Below are positions 1-5,926 of a DNA stretch of 8,892 nucleotides, piece by piece. Position numbers and translations under genes: made by a program. A model generated the notes under the pieces. The model was not told where the DNA came from. It did no database searches and was given only the letters and a program-made list of their open reading frames with translations. How positions within the stretch are numbered: position 1 is the stretch's first letter; every line of letters starts with the position of its first letter. This DNA comes from Nitrososphaerota archaeon (GTDB lineage: Archaea; Thermoproteota; Nitrososphaeria; Nitrososphaerales; Nitrosopumilaceae). The stretch covers positions 1-8,892 of the forward strand of contig PBZV01000005.1 in assembly GCA_002730325.1 (NCBI GenBank), written 5' to 3'.

Positions 1-69
1 ATGAGGATTCCCTGTTTTTCTTCCTTTTGTAATTAATATTGGTCTAAACCTTTCTTCTTGAATTTCCAT
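1..69 (-). CDS. N-terminus of a putative deazaflavin/F420-type nitroreductase family protein (partial, runs off the left edge)
   Basis: Reading the minus strand from an ATG at 69 gives 23 open codons to the window edge, beginning MEIQEERFRPILI and continuing TKGRKTGNPH. A TGA stop lies five codons upstream in the same frame, so this ATG is the only usable start. The P-[IV]-L-I-x-x-x-GRKTG pattern resembles the early beta-strand and turn of the deazaflavin-dependent nitroreductase (DUF385/Ddn-like) family, whose members bind F420 or flavin in a split-barrel fold. The function is inferred from this short motif only. The gene is divergent from the PRC-barrel gene at 157, with 87 bp between them. 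On the minus strand a weak TATA-like TTAAATTA lies 20-27 nt before the ATG, which would suit a leaderless mRNA. Another flavin or FMN split-barrel protein is possible. Confidence 0.5.
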   Translation of the reverse strand, partial: MEIQEERFRPILITKGRKTGNPH

Positions 70-156
70 GCCTCTGATATTCTGTCAAGTAATTTAACCT
101 CATTGATAGGAATTTCTGATATTTCATATGATAAACAAATATTGTTAATTGTTTAC

Positions 157-609
157 ATGTCTGTAAAACTAGAAGGAATGCCAAAAAATGTGGCTACTGC
201 CGATACATTTACTGGAAAAACTGTAATTGATAGAGAAGGAATTGAATACGGTAAAGTCAAACACATTCACATTAATCAAGACACTCTTGCCGTATCTGGT
301 GTTACAATTCATCAGGGATTCCACAAAGACTACTATCTCTCAGAAGATTATATCGACAAATTCTCTGAGGAATCATTACTTCTTAGTCGACCTCCCGTAA
401 GATCTGGAATTCCAGTGGTTGATATTAATCGCCACAAAATTGGCAAAGTTAAGCGATTACTTCGTCATCCAGATACCAATGAATTAGAATCGATTGAAGT
501 AACTAATGGAATGATGCATTCAAAAATTTTGGCTAAATCTGAAATTTGGGGAATAGGTGAAAAAATCATTCTAAGAATGACAAAAGAAGAATTCAAAGAA
601 ATCGAATAA
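157..609 (+). CDS. Tandem PRC-barrel domain protein
   Basis: A 150-residue soluble protein made of two PRC-barrel-like units. Unit 1 spans about residues 18-75 (KTVIDREGIEYGKVKHI, then a strand ending VSGVTI). Unit 2 spans about 83-142 (GIPVVDINRHKIGKVKRL, then ESIEV). Both share the V-[IV]-D-x-x-x-x-x-[IY]-GKVK signature, 67 residues apart, and each is followed by a short helix and strand. PRC-barrels are small beta-barrels first described in photosynthetic reaction centre H subunits and RimM; archaeal stand-alone versions are common and mostly uncharacterised, with proposed roles in RNA or protein contacts. The frame stays open back to a TTG at 58, but that part overlaps the divergent gene and its promoter region, so ATG 157 is chosen. 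ATG 178 (MPKNVATAD) is the alternative. A TATA-like CATATGATA centred near 130 fits a leaderless start at 157. Confidence 0.8.
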   Translation: MSVKLEGMPKNVATADTFTGKTVIDREGIEYGKVKHIHINQDTLAVSGVTIHQGFHKDYYLSEDYIDKFSEESLLLSRPPVRSGIPVVDINRHKIGKVKRLLRHPDTNELESIEVTNGMMHSKILAKSEIWGIGEKIILRMTKEEFKEIE

Positions 610-612
610 TTC

Positions 613-651
613 TTTTTCTTAATACTTTTTTTTGATTAATCTGTTTTTTTT
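613..651 (+). terminator. T-rich termination tract after the PRC-barrel gene
   Basis: Just after the stop at 609 the plus strand carries a T5 run (613-617) and two T8 runs (626-633 and 644-651). Runs of T without a hairpin are the usual intrinsic termination signal of archaeal RNA polymerase. The last run lies inside the small minus-strand gene, where it encodes its final lysines, so only the first two are free to act purely as terminators. Confidence 0.5.
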
Positions 652-734
652 GAACATCTTGCACAAACAGGAATTCCATCTAGAAGTATAATTTCTACAT
701 TTGATGAGTGACATCTTTGACATAATCCATTCAT
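636..734 (-). CDS. Zinc-ribbon microprotein (32 aa)
   Basis: Minus-strand ORF of 32 residues starting at ATG 734 and ending with TAA at 638-636. It has two knuckles, C5-Q-R-C8 and C24-A-R-C27, separated by 15 residues with strand-like hydrophobic spacing (VEIILLDGIPV). This is the minimal layout of a four-cysteine zinc ribbon with almost nothing outside the fold. No other start codon exists upstream in frame. A TATA-like TTTAAAG lies 22-28 nt before the ATG, consistent with a leaderless transcript. The gene is convergent with the PRC-barrel gene (26 bp between stops) and divergent from the ABC ATPase. Such tiny zinc-ribbon proteins are frequent in archaea and are often left unannotated. Specific function unknown; nucleic-acid or protein binding is a guess from the fold. 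The regular CxxC spacing and clean start/stop make chance less likely. Confidence 0.65.
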   Translation of the reverse strand: MNGLCQRCHSSNVEIILLDGIPVCARCSKKTD

Positions 735-791
735 GTTCTCATTTCTAGAGTTACGCTTTAAATTTTTTATGAAGGTTAATGAATACTTAGT

Positions 792-800
792 AATTTATAA
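792..800 (+). promoter_or_regulatory. TATA box for the ABC exporter operon
   Basis: The AATTTATAA element is centred about 26-27 nt before the TTG at 822, the archaeal distance from TATA to transcription start. It therefore supports a leaderless mRNA starting at 822 better than a start at the TTG at 801, which it almost touches. Confidence 0.45.
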
Positions 801-821
801 TTGAAAAAAGCGATCAAATCA

Positions 822-1820
822 TTGTACTCTATAGAAACAAAATCTTTGACAAAATCATTTGGTGATGTTATTGCAGTAAATGATATTTCTTTCTCAGTGA
901 ATTCTGGTGAGATTTTTGGATTTTTGGGTCCAAATGGTGCTGGTAAAAGTACTACGATGATGATTCTTACAACTTTGTTAAAACCCACCTCGGGACAAGC
1001 TTTGATTTCAGAGTTTGATGTAATGGGTAATGCAAAAAAAGTTCGAGAAAGAATTGGATATGTTCAACAAGAAACTACTGTGGATGAATATCTTACTGGA
1101 CGAGAGAATCTTTTATTGCAAGCAAAATTAAATCACATTCCAAAAAATGAAATCAATTCTAGAATTGATGAGGTTTTAGAATTAATTGAATTATCCGATA
1201 AACAAAATGACTCTGTTGTAACTTATTCTGGAGGAATGAGAAAACGACTTGATATTGCAGGTGGTTTATTACATAGGCCAAAAGTTTTGTTTCTTGATGA
1301 GCCTACAGTTGGCTTAGACATTCAAACTCGTCGAAAGATTTGGGAATATATCAAAAAAATTCACAAAGAATTTGATATGACGATATTTCTTTCAACTCAC
1401 TATATGGAAGAGGCAGATAATCTATGTGATCGAATTGGGATTATTGATGGTGGTATAATTCAGGTAATTGATTCTCCTGAAAACATGAAAAATGCTATGG
1501 GAAATGAAGTGATTTCAATTATTATGGATAATACCCATAATCGAGAATCATTTTTGTCTCAACTAAAAAAAATTGAATTTGTAAAAAATATCAATGAAGA
1601 TGGTACAAAATTAACTCTTTTTGTATCAAATGGCACTCAGGTAATTCCAAAAATTTTTCAAATTTCATCTGAATTTAAAATTAAAATCAATACCATTTCT
1701 TTGACACGTCCAACACTTGATGATGTTTTTCTATCTTATACTGGGCATGAAATTCGAGATGATGATTCCCACTTTAATAGAAAACGTGAACACGCAAAAA
1801 TGAAGAGGCTACGCTCATGA
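822..1820 (+). CDS. ABC-2 type exporter ATP-binding protein (DrrA/CcmA-like)
   Basis: ATPase subunit of an ABC exporter, expected to sit on the cytoplasmic face and power the permease encoded next. All catalytic elements are present. Numbered from the alternative TTG at 801 (339 aa), they are Walker A GPNGAGKST at 43-51, Q-loop at Q89-Q90, signature YSGGMRKR at 142-149, Walker B VLFLDEP at 162-168 and switch histidine H200. A C-terminal extension of about 100 residues ending TLDDVFLSYTGHE matches the DUF4162-type tail of DrrA-like ATPases. There is no ATG before the conserved core. TTG 822 (332 aa, beginning LYSIETKSLTKSF) is preferred because a TATA box sits about 27 nt upstream; TTG 801 adds seven residues. 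The ATGA overlap at 1817-1820 implies translational coupling to the permease. Substrate unknown: drugs, lipids and polysaccharides are all exported by this class. Confidence 0.9.
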   Translation: MYSIETKSLTKSFGDVIAVNDISFSVNSGEIFGFLGPNGAGKSTTMMILTTLLKPTSGQALISEFDVMGNAKKVRERIGYVQQETTVDEYLTGRENLLLQAKLNHIPKNEINSRIDEVLELIELSDKQNDSVVTYSGGMRKRLDIAGGLLHRPKVLFLDEPTVGLDIQTRRKIWEYIKKIHKEFDMTIFLSTHYMEEADNLCDRIGIIDGGIIQVIDSPENMKNAMGNEVISIIMDNTHNRESFLSQLKKIEFVKNINEDGTKLTLFVSNGTQVIPKIFQISSEFKIKINTISLTRPTLDDVFLSYTGHEIRDDDSHFNRKREHAKMKRLRS

Positions 1821-2602
1821 ATTCTTTGATGTATGATACCTATACTATTTTTTGGAGAGAATTAAAGAGATACAAAAAATCTAGAAGTGGTGTTTTAATT
1901 AGGTTAATTCAACCTGCAATTTGGATAATTGTTGTTGGAAATATTTTTTCAGGTACTCAACCATTAATCCAATCAGTTGGATTTGATGGGGAGTACATTG
2001 AATTTATGGCCCCTGGTGTCATTATTCTTACTGCAATTTTTACTAGTATTTTTGGAGGTGTCAATACTTTGTGGGATAGACGTTATGGTTTTATGAACAA
2101 AGCATTGACTTCCCCAATTTCTCGTTCAGCAATAGCTTTGGGAAAAATGTCTGCAATATCTTTGATTGCTGCTATGCAAGCAAGTTTGATTTTAGGAATT
2201 GCTTTGGCAATTGGTGTGAATTTTCCAAACCCCATAATGATTGCACCTATAATGGCAATAGTAATTTTATTTTCATTAGGATTTTCTGGAATATCTGTGA
2301 TGGTAGCAGCTACTGCAAAATCTCAAGAAACTTTTTGGGGTATGATAAATTTTCTTGGAATGCCATTGTTTATGCTGAGTCCTGCATTATTCCCATTGGA
2401 ATTACTTCCAAATTGGCTTGCAGTTATTGCAAAATTAAATCCAGTTACTTACACTGTTTTATTGGTAAGAGAATTGATGACTGGCGTCTCTGAAGGTGGA
2501 ATTCCAATTTTACTTAGTCTTGGAATTTTATTTGCATTTGTACTTGTGATGATTGGACTGGCAAGCTATGTGTTTACACGTGAAGTAAACAAACCATTTT
2601 GA
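1817..2602 (+). CDS. ABC-2 type exporter permease (DrrB-like)
   Basis: Membrane subunit of the exporter, 261 residues, the usual size for an ABC-2 permease. A basic amphipathic N-terminus (FWRELKRYKKSRSGVLIRLI) is followed by about six hydrophobic segments, roughly 30-45, 63-82, 106-131, 138-165, 174-195 and 229-251. The region LNPVTYTVLLVREL near residues 207-220 is the typical ABC-2 motif before the last helix. The start codon overlaps the ATPase stop (ATGA), so the two are surely one operon. A second ATG four codons in is an alternative start. The last residues (TREVNKPF) are cytoplasmic-looking. No substrate can be read from the sequence, and there is no neighbouring self-resistance or biosynthesis gene to give a hint. 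Confidence 0.88.
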   Translation: MNSLMYDTYTIFWRELKRYKKSRSGVLIRLIQPAIWIIVVGNIFSGTQPLIQSVGFDGEYIEFMAPGVIILTAIFTSIFGGVNTLWDRRYGFMNKALTSPISRSAIALGKMSAISLIAAMQASLILGIALAIGVNFPNPIMIAPIMAIVILFSLGFSGISVMVAATAKSQETFWGMINFLGMPLFMLSPALFPLELLPNWLAVIAKLNPVTYTVLLVRELMTGVSEGGIPILLSLGILFAFVLVMIGLASYVFTREVNKPF

Positions 2603-2659
2603 TATGATTCTAACAAAGTACATGTCTATTATTTTCTGATATCTGTTCAAAATAATTTT

Positions 2660-2778
2660 TCATGCAATACCATGTCTAATACAAAACAAGTAGACCCAAA
2701 AATTCTCATGATCTGAAAATTTGATTGGAAGAATACGTAATTTGTAGAGTTCGCCTACTTTTTTGTACTTACGATCAT
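2660..2778 (-). other. Possible frameshifted small ORF (39 aa if a -1 slip occurs)
   Basis: On the minus strand ATG 2778 opens MIVSTKK and stops at TAG 2755. The last sense codons form the heptamer A-AAA-AAG, the same -1 slippery sequence used in bacterial dnaX. Slipping back one base joins the -1 frame, which stays open for 33 more codons (KVGELYKLRILPIKF, then SDHENFWVYLFCIRHGIA) to TGA 2662-2660. The -1 frame has no start codon of its own. A palindromic CTATATAG box lies about 31 nt before the ATG. Possible explanations are programmed slippage, polymerase slippage on A6, a single-base error or recent inactivation of a small gene, or chance openness in AT-rich DNA. I do not recognise the peptide. 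Confidence 0.2.
2759..2764 (+). terminator. Weak candidate terminator (T6) downstream of the ABC operon
   Basis: A T6 run follows a small 4-bp stem (GTAG at 2744-2747, CTAC at 2755-2758). It lies 157 nt after the permease stop. Archaeal termination needs only the T run. The stem is short and may be chance, and the same run is the A6 slip site on the other strand. Confidence 0.2.
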
Positions 2779-2805
2779 ATTAAGATCTGATTTTAAAACC
2801 AATTT

Positions 2806-2813
2806 CTATATAG
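2806..2813. promoter_or_regulatory. Palindromic TATA box upstream of the DUF47/pit operon
   Basis: CTATATAG is a perfect palindrome within the 265-bp gap. For the plus strand it predicts a start of transcription near 2836 and a leader of about 30 nt before the DUF47 ATG at 2868. For the minus strand it lies about 31 nt before ATG 2778. A second AT-rich element (AATATACAATA, about 2818-2828) could serve the plus gene instead. The rest of the gap 2603-2867 shows no tRNA, no repeat and no clear operator. Confidence 0.4.
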
Positions 2814-2867
2814 TTCAATATACAATATGTTGAGTATCTTTAACTGTCCTTTTCTGTTTGATTGATT

Positions 2868-3497
2868 ATGGGACAATGGTTATCGTGGATAAAATCCAAT
2901 GAAAAAGAACTTTTAATGATTCTTGACAATTTAGCAAAAAAGGCAGTTGAAACCTCTGAAGCAATAGTAGTTTTATTTTCTGACCTTAGTAATGAAGAAC
3001 AAGTCAAAATAATTCACAAACTTGAAACTGAAGCAGATGTTTTGACAAGAGATATTTTCTCAGAACTAAACAAGACTTTCATCACTCCATTAGATCGTGA
3101 AGATATGCAAAGGATTGCATCAAAAATTGATGATGTAATTGATTTCATGGATGGTATTGCAGCTAGAGTATACAGCTACAAAATAACTGAAACTCCTCCA
3201 TATGCTAAAGAAATTGCTGAACAATTGGTTCTAGCTACGAAAGAAGTTGAGTATATGATTTCAAAACTACAACGTATCAAAAATCCTCAAGATATGATAA
3301 ATCATTGTAGAAATACAAGTGATATTGAACATGTTGTCGATGACTTGTATAGAGAAGCCATCAAAGAACTCTTTGAAAGTGATGATGCGATTAAAATCAT
3401 CAAACTCAAAGATATCTATGAAACAATGGAAACTGCATCTGATAGATGTGTAGATGTTGCAGATGTCATTGAAGATATTGTTCTAAAATATACCTGA
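2868..3497 (+). CDS. PhoU-like DUF47 protein, Pit accessory
   Basis: A 209-residue, wholly helical, soluble protein of the DUF47/PhoU-like family (Pit accessory proteins). PhoU-type metal-binding motifs of acidic residues in helices are visible: KLETEADVLTRDIF near 49-62, PLDREDMQRIASKIDD near 71-86, and ETASDRCVDVADVIED near 188-203. Family members are normally encoded beside a Pit permease and are thought to modulate its phosphate uptake. That is the arrangement here: the pit gene begins 9 nt after this stop. An in-frame TTG lies two codons earlier, but ATG 2868 gives the expected N-terminus (MGQWLSWIKSNEKELL). The 13 bases TGATTGATTATGG covering this start recur exactly at the aquaporin start. 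Confidence 0.88.
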   Translation: MGQWLSWIKSNEKELLMILDNLAKKAVETSEAIVVLFSDLSNEEQVKIIHKLETEADVLTRDIFSELNKTFITPLDREDMQRIASKIDDVIDFMDGIAARVYSYKITETPPYAKEIAEQLVLATKEVEYMISKLQRIKNPQDMINHCRNTSDIEHVVDDLYREAIKELFESDDAIKIIKLKDIYETMETASDRCVDVADVIEDIVLKYT

Positions 3498-3506
3498 GAT
3501 GGTTGG

Positions 3507-4493
3507 ATGATTGAGGTAGCAATAGGTGCAATAATTGTTGCATTAATCTTTGATTTTGTTAATGGGTTTAATGATTCTGCAAATTCTGTTGCAACTGTTA
3601 TTGGAACACGTGTTCTGAAACCTCTTCATGCTGTTGCTCTTTCTGCAATGGCAAACTTTGCTGGTCCATTCATTTTTGGTGTTGCAGTGTCTATGACTAT
3701 TGCTAAAGGAATTGTTAGTCCGGATGACATTACAGTTTACATGATTATTGGTGGTTTAGCTGGGGCAATTGGTTGGAGTACTCTTTGTACTTATTTCGGA
3801 TTGCCCATATCTAACAGTCATTCTTTAGTTGGTGGAATAATGGGTGCGGGAATTATTGGATTAGGATTTGAAAAACTAGTTTATGGTGGTCTGACTAAAG
3901 TTTTTGCAGGCATAGTAATTGCTCCTATTGGTGGGGTGATTTTTGGTTTACTGTTGACAGGATTAATTATAACATTATTTGCAAGCAGAAAGCCTGCAAT
4001 AGTTAACAAAACTTTTGGACGATTACAAATTATTTCTTCTGCATGGTTTGCTTTAACTCATGGTGCAAATGATGGACAAAAAACTATGGGTATTATTGCA
4101 TTGATTTTGTTCTCAGCAGGAATGATTCCTGAATTAGAAATCCCTCTATGGGTAATTTTTGCAGCTGCATCTGCAATGGGGCTTGGTACTTTCTTTGGAG
4201 GATACAAAGTAATCAAAACTCTTGGTGTGAAAATCACAAAACTCAAACCCTATCAAGGCTTTGCAGCAGAAACAAGCGGTGGTTTAATGCTTGCAATTTT
4301 TGCAACTTTGGGTATCCCTGCAAGCACAACTCATGCTATTACAGGCACAATTATGGGTGCAGGAGCTGCTAGACGAAAACGAGCTGTTCGTTGGAGAGTT
4401 AGTAGGCAAATTATCTTTTCGTGGATAATTACTATTCCTGGTAGTGCTGCAATGGGAATTGGCTTCACTTATCTGATACATCTGTTCATTTGA
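3507..4493 (+). CDS. pit: Low-affinity inorganic phosphate transporter, PiT family
   Basis: Integral membrane phosphate permease, 328 residues, the compact form seen in archaea. The two PiT signatures, one per inverted half, are clear: FDFVNGFNDSANSVAT (residues 15-30) and HGANDGQKTMGI (185-196). A second internal pair, GLPISNSHSLVGGIMGAG (98-115) and GIPASTTHAITGTIMGAG (269-286), shows the ancestral duplication. About ten hydrophobic segments are present. PiT proteins move metal-phosphate complexes or phosphate with H+ or Na+, and they do not discriminate strongly against arsenate. The gene sits 9 nt after the DUF47 regulator, so the pair is an operon; GGTTGG just before the ATG is at best a weak ribosome-binding site. 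The phosphate role is well supported by motif. The coupling ion cannot be told from the sequence. Confidence 0.93.
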   Translation: MIEVAIGAIIVALIFDFVNGFNDSANSVATVIGTRVLKPLHAVALSAMANFAGPFIFGVAVSMTIAKGIVSPDDITVYMIIGGLAGAIGWSTLCTYFGLPISNSHSLVGGIMGAGIIGLGFEKLVYGGLTKVFAGIVIAPIGGVIFGLLLTGLIITLFASRKPAIVNKTFGRLQIISSAWFALTHGANDGQKTMGIIALILFSAGMIPELEIPLWVIFAAASAMGLGTFFGGYKVIKTLGVKITKLKPYQGFAAETSGGLMLAIFATLGIPASTTHAITGTIMGAGAARRKRAVRWRVSRQIIFSWIITIPGSAAMGIGFTYLIHLFI

Positions 4494-4509
4494 TTTTTCA
4501 ATAACTTGG

Positions 4510-4518
4510 TTTTTATTT
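4510..4518 (+). promoter_or_regulatory. TATA box for sbtAB
   Basis: The TTTTTATTT element in the 51-bp gap after pit is centred about 30 nt before the sbtA ATG at 4545. Transcription would begin within a few bases of the start codon, giving a nearly leaderless mRNA. The T5 run at 4494-4498 directly after the pit stop could end the upstream transcript, which supports sbtAB as a separate unit. Confidence 0.4.
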
Positions 4519-4544
4519 CAGCAAAAATTTTTTGAGATATTCAA

Positions 4545-5627
4545 ATGGACATTTTACAATTAATTCAATCTAATTTACTTACTCCGATAATTCTATTTTT
4601 CTTATTTGGAATAATTGCAGCTAGAATAAAATCTGACTTGAAAATTCCTGAGGCAATTTCAGAATTCCTACCAATTTACCTTCTTGCAGCAATAGGTCTT
4701 CATGGTGGTATAGAAATGAGAAATACTGGATTTGAAAATATGTTGATTCCAATGCTTGTCGCAATTGGTCTTTCACTTTTGTTCACTCTTAACCATTATC
4801 AAATTTTAAGACGACTGGGCAAATTCAATATTTTTGATTCTTATGCATTAGCATCCACATATGGTGCAGTAGGTGCTGTAACTTTTTCAGTTGGATTATC
4901 TTTTCTTAAAAACCAAGGAGTTTCATCAGAGGGGTATCTGGCAGCTATTTTAGCTGTGTTAGAACCTGTTGCCTTTATTTTGGCAATATTTTTGACAAAC
5001 ATGGCTGTATCAAAACAAATTCGTGCAAAAAAACAATCTGTTACAAGTGATGACTCATCTGATATTGATGTTGGATTAAATCAAACTAAAACCAAACTCT
5101 CTCAAGTTTTACATGAGTCTATCACTGGTAAAGCAATAGTCATTTTACTTGGAAGTATAGTGATTGGTTATATTATTGGGGAATCTGGTTTTGATTCTAT
5201 TCGAATAGTATTTGATGAAATGTTTACTGGGGCTATTGTTATTTTCATGATAGAGATGGGAATAATTGCAGGACAAAGATTAGACGATATTAAAAAAGTA
5301 GGAATCTTTCTTACTGCATTTGCTATAATCATGCCTACTTTTAATGGGATTGTTGGTGTTTTAGTTGCAACAGTCATGGGATTGAGCCTAGGTGGTGCTG
5401 TGATGTTTGGATTACTATTAGCAAGTGCGTCATTTATTGCAGCTCCTGCAGTTTTACGTCATGCAATACCTCAAGCAAAACCTAGTCTTTACATAACATC
5501 TGCATTAGGAATTACATTCCCTTACAACATTATTGTTTTACTTCCAATAATGTTTACAATATCTACACTAGTTCATAGTGAAGGAACGATAGACTTATTC
5601 AATTATGTATTAAATGGATTAATATGA
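4545..5627 (+). CDS. sbtA: Sodium-dependent bicarbonate transporter, SbtA/DUF897 family
   Basis: Membrane transporter of 360 residues in the Sbt_1 (DUF897) family, expected to import bicarbonate with Na+. Visible family motifs are the N-terminal KIPEAISEFLPIYLLAAIGLHGG (residues 33-55 region), the discontinuous-helix segment TYGAVGAVTF (105-114), and in the second half LLASASFIAAPAVLR (291-305) followed by AIPQAKPSLY and LGITFPYNI. A hydrophilic cytoplasmic loop of about 40 residues (155-195) separates the two five-helix halves, as in SbtA. The binding-segment sequence differs from my recollection of the cyanobacterial SbtA GAVSGST stretch and looks closer to the DUF897 branch of non-photosynthetic autotrophs. 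The stop overlaps the start of a PII-like gene (ATGA), matching the known sbtA-sbtB pairing. In an ammonia oxidiser the imported bicarbonate would feed acyl-CoA carboxylase. Substrate is inferred from family and partner. Confidence 0.88.
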   Translation: MDILQLIQSNLLTPIILFFLFGIIAARIKSDLKIPEAISEFLPIYLLAAIGLHGGIEMRNTGFENMLIPMLVAIGLSLLFTLNHYQILRRLGKFNIFDSYALASTYGAVGAVTFSVGLSFLKNQGVSSEGYLAAILAVLEPVAFILAIFLTNMAVSKQIRAKKQSVTSDDSSDIDVGLNQTKTKLSQVLHESITGKAIVILLGSIVIGYIIGESGFDSIRIVFDEMFTGAIVIFMIEMGIIAGQRLDDIKKVGIFLTAFAIIMPTFNGIVGVLVATVMGLSLGGAVMFGLLLASASFIAAPAVLRHAIPQAKPSLYITSALGITFPYNIIVLLPIMFTISTLVHSEGTIDLFNYVLNGLI

Positions 5628-5926
5628 AATTATACAATGTAAAATTACTTACTGTTACTTGTGAGATACTTGCACAAAAAAATATTATTGAAATTTTAAA
5701 AAAACATAACATTACTGGGTATACCACATACGAGGTTGAAGGAAATGGTGCACGTGGTTTAAGAGGTCAAGGATTACAAACTGAGAAAAATGTAAAAATT
5801 GAAATAATTATGCGTGAAGAAAAACTATCTGACGTAATTGAAGAAATATCTAGAACAATGTTTGCAGATTTTGCCCTTGTACTTTATGTCTGTGATATTG
5901 GTGTAGTTCGAACTGAAAAGTTTTAA
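5624..5926 (+). CDS. sbtB: SbtB-like PII-family regulator of the bicarbonate transporter
   Basis: A 100-residue PII-like protein, probably trimeric and cytoplasmic, that would bind and gate SbtA. The ferredoxin-like core is recognisable: strand YNVKLLTVTC (4-13), helix AQKNIIEILKKH (17-28), TGYTTYEVEGNGARGLRGQG with the T-loop (31-50), strand NVKIEIIM (56-63), helix 65-79, and strand FALVLYVCDIGVV (83-95). Two arginines in the T-loop base (R44, R47) sit where cyanobacterial SbtB has the GSRNVR nucleotide-contacting segment. The protein ends at RTEKF and lacks the C-terminal Cys-containing R-loop (CGPEGC type) of many cyanobacterial SbtB proteins, so redox gating through that loop is not expected. 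Its ATG lies inside the sbtA stop (ATGA). Its stop overlaps the convergent arsR stop by four bases. The ligand (AMP, cAMP, ATP or ADP) cannot be told. Confidence 0.85.
   Translation: MKLYNVKLLTVTCEILAQKNIIEILKKHNITGYTTYEVEGNGARGLRGQGLQTEKNVKIEIIMREEKLSDVIEEISRTMFADFALVLYVCDIGVVRTEKF

Noticed and set aside
34..150. Start-less minus-strand open frame ending ISEAWKFKKKGLDQY
   Set aside because: Amino acid composition looks protein-like, but it has stops on both sides and no ATG, GTG or TTG start, and it overlaps the better supported minus-strand gene. It serves as a warning about chance open frames in this AT-rich DNA.
58..156. Upstream extension of the PRC-barrel ORF from TTG 58
   Set aside because: It overlaps the divergent minus-strand gene start and its promoter region, has no PRC homology, and a good ATG with a TATA-like element lies at 157.
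2671..2715. Plus-strand 14-codon ORF MSNTKQVDPKILMI
   Set aside because: Too short, no promoter or motif, and stops soon after in all continuations.
2603..2867. tRNA or structured RNA in the long gap
   Set aside because: GTTC-like pieces occur, but no paired acceptor, anticodon and T arms could be drawn.
4058..4481. Overlapping small ORFs on both strands inside pit
   Set aside because: They are shadows of the pit reading frame, with compositions such as Cys/Asn/Ser-rich runs and no motifs.
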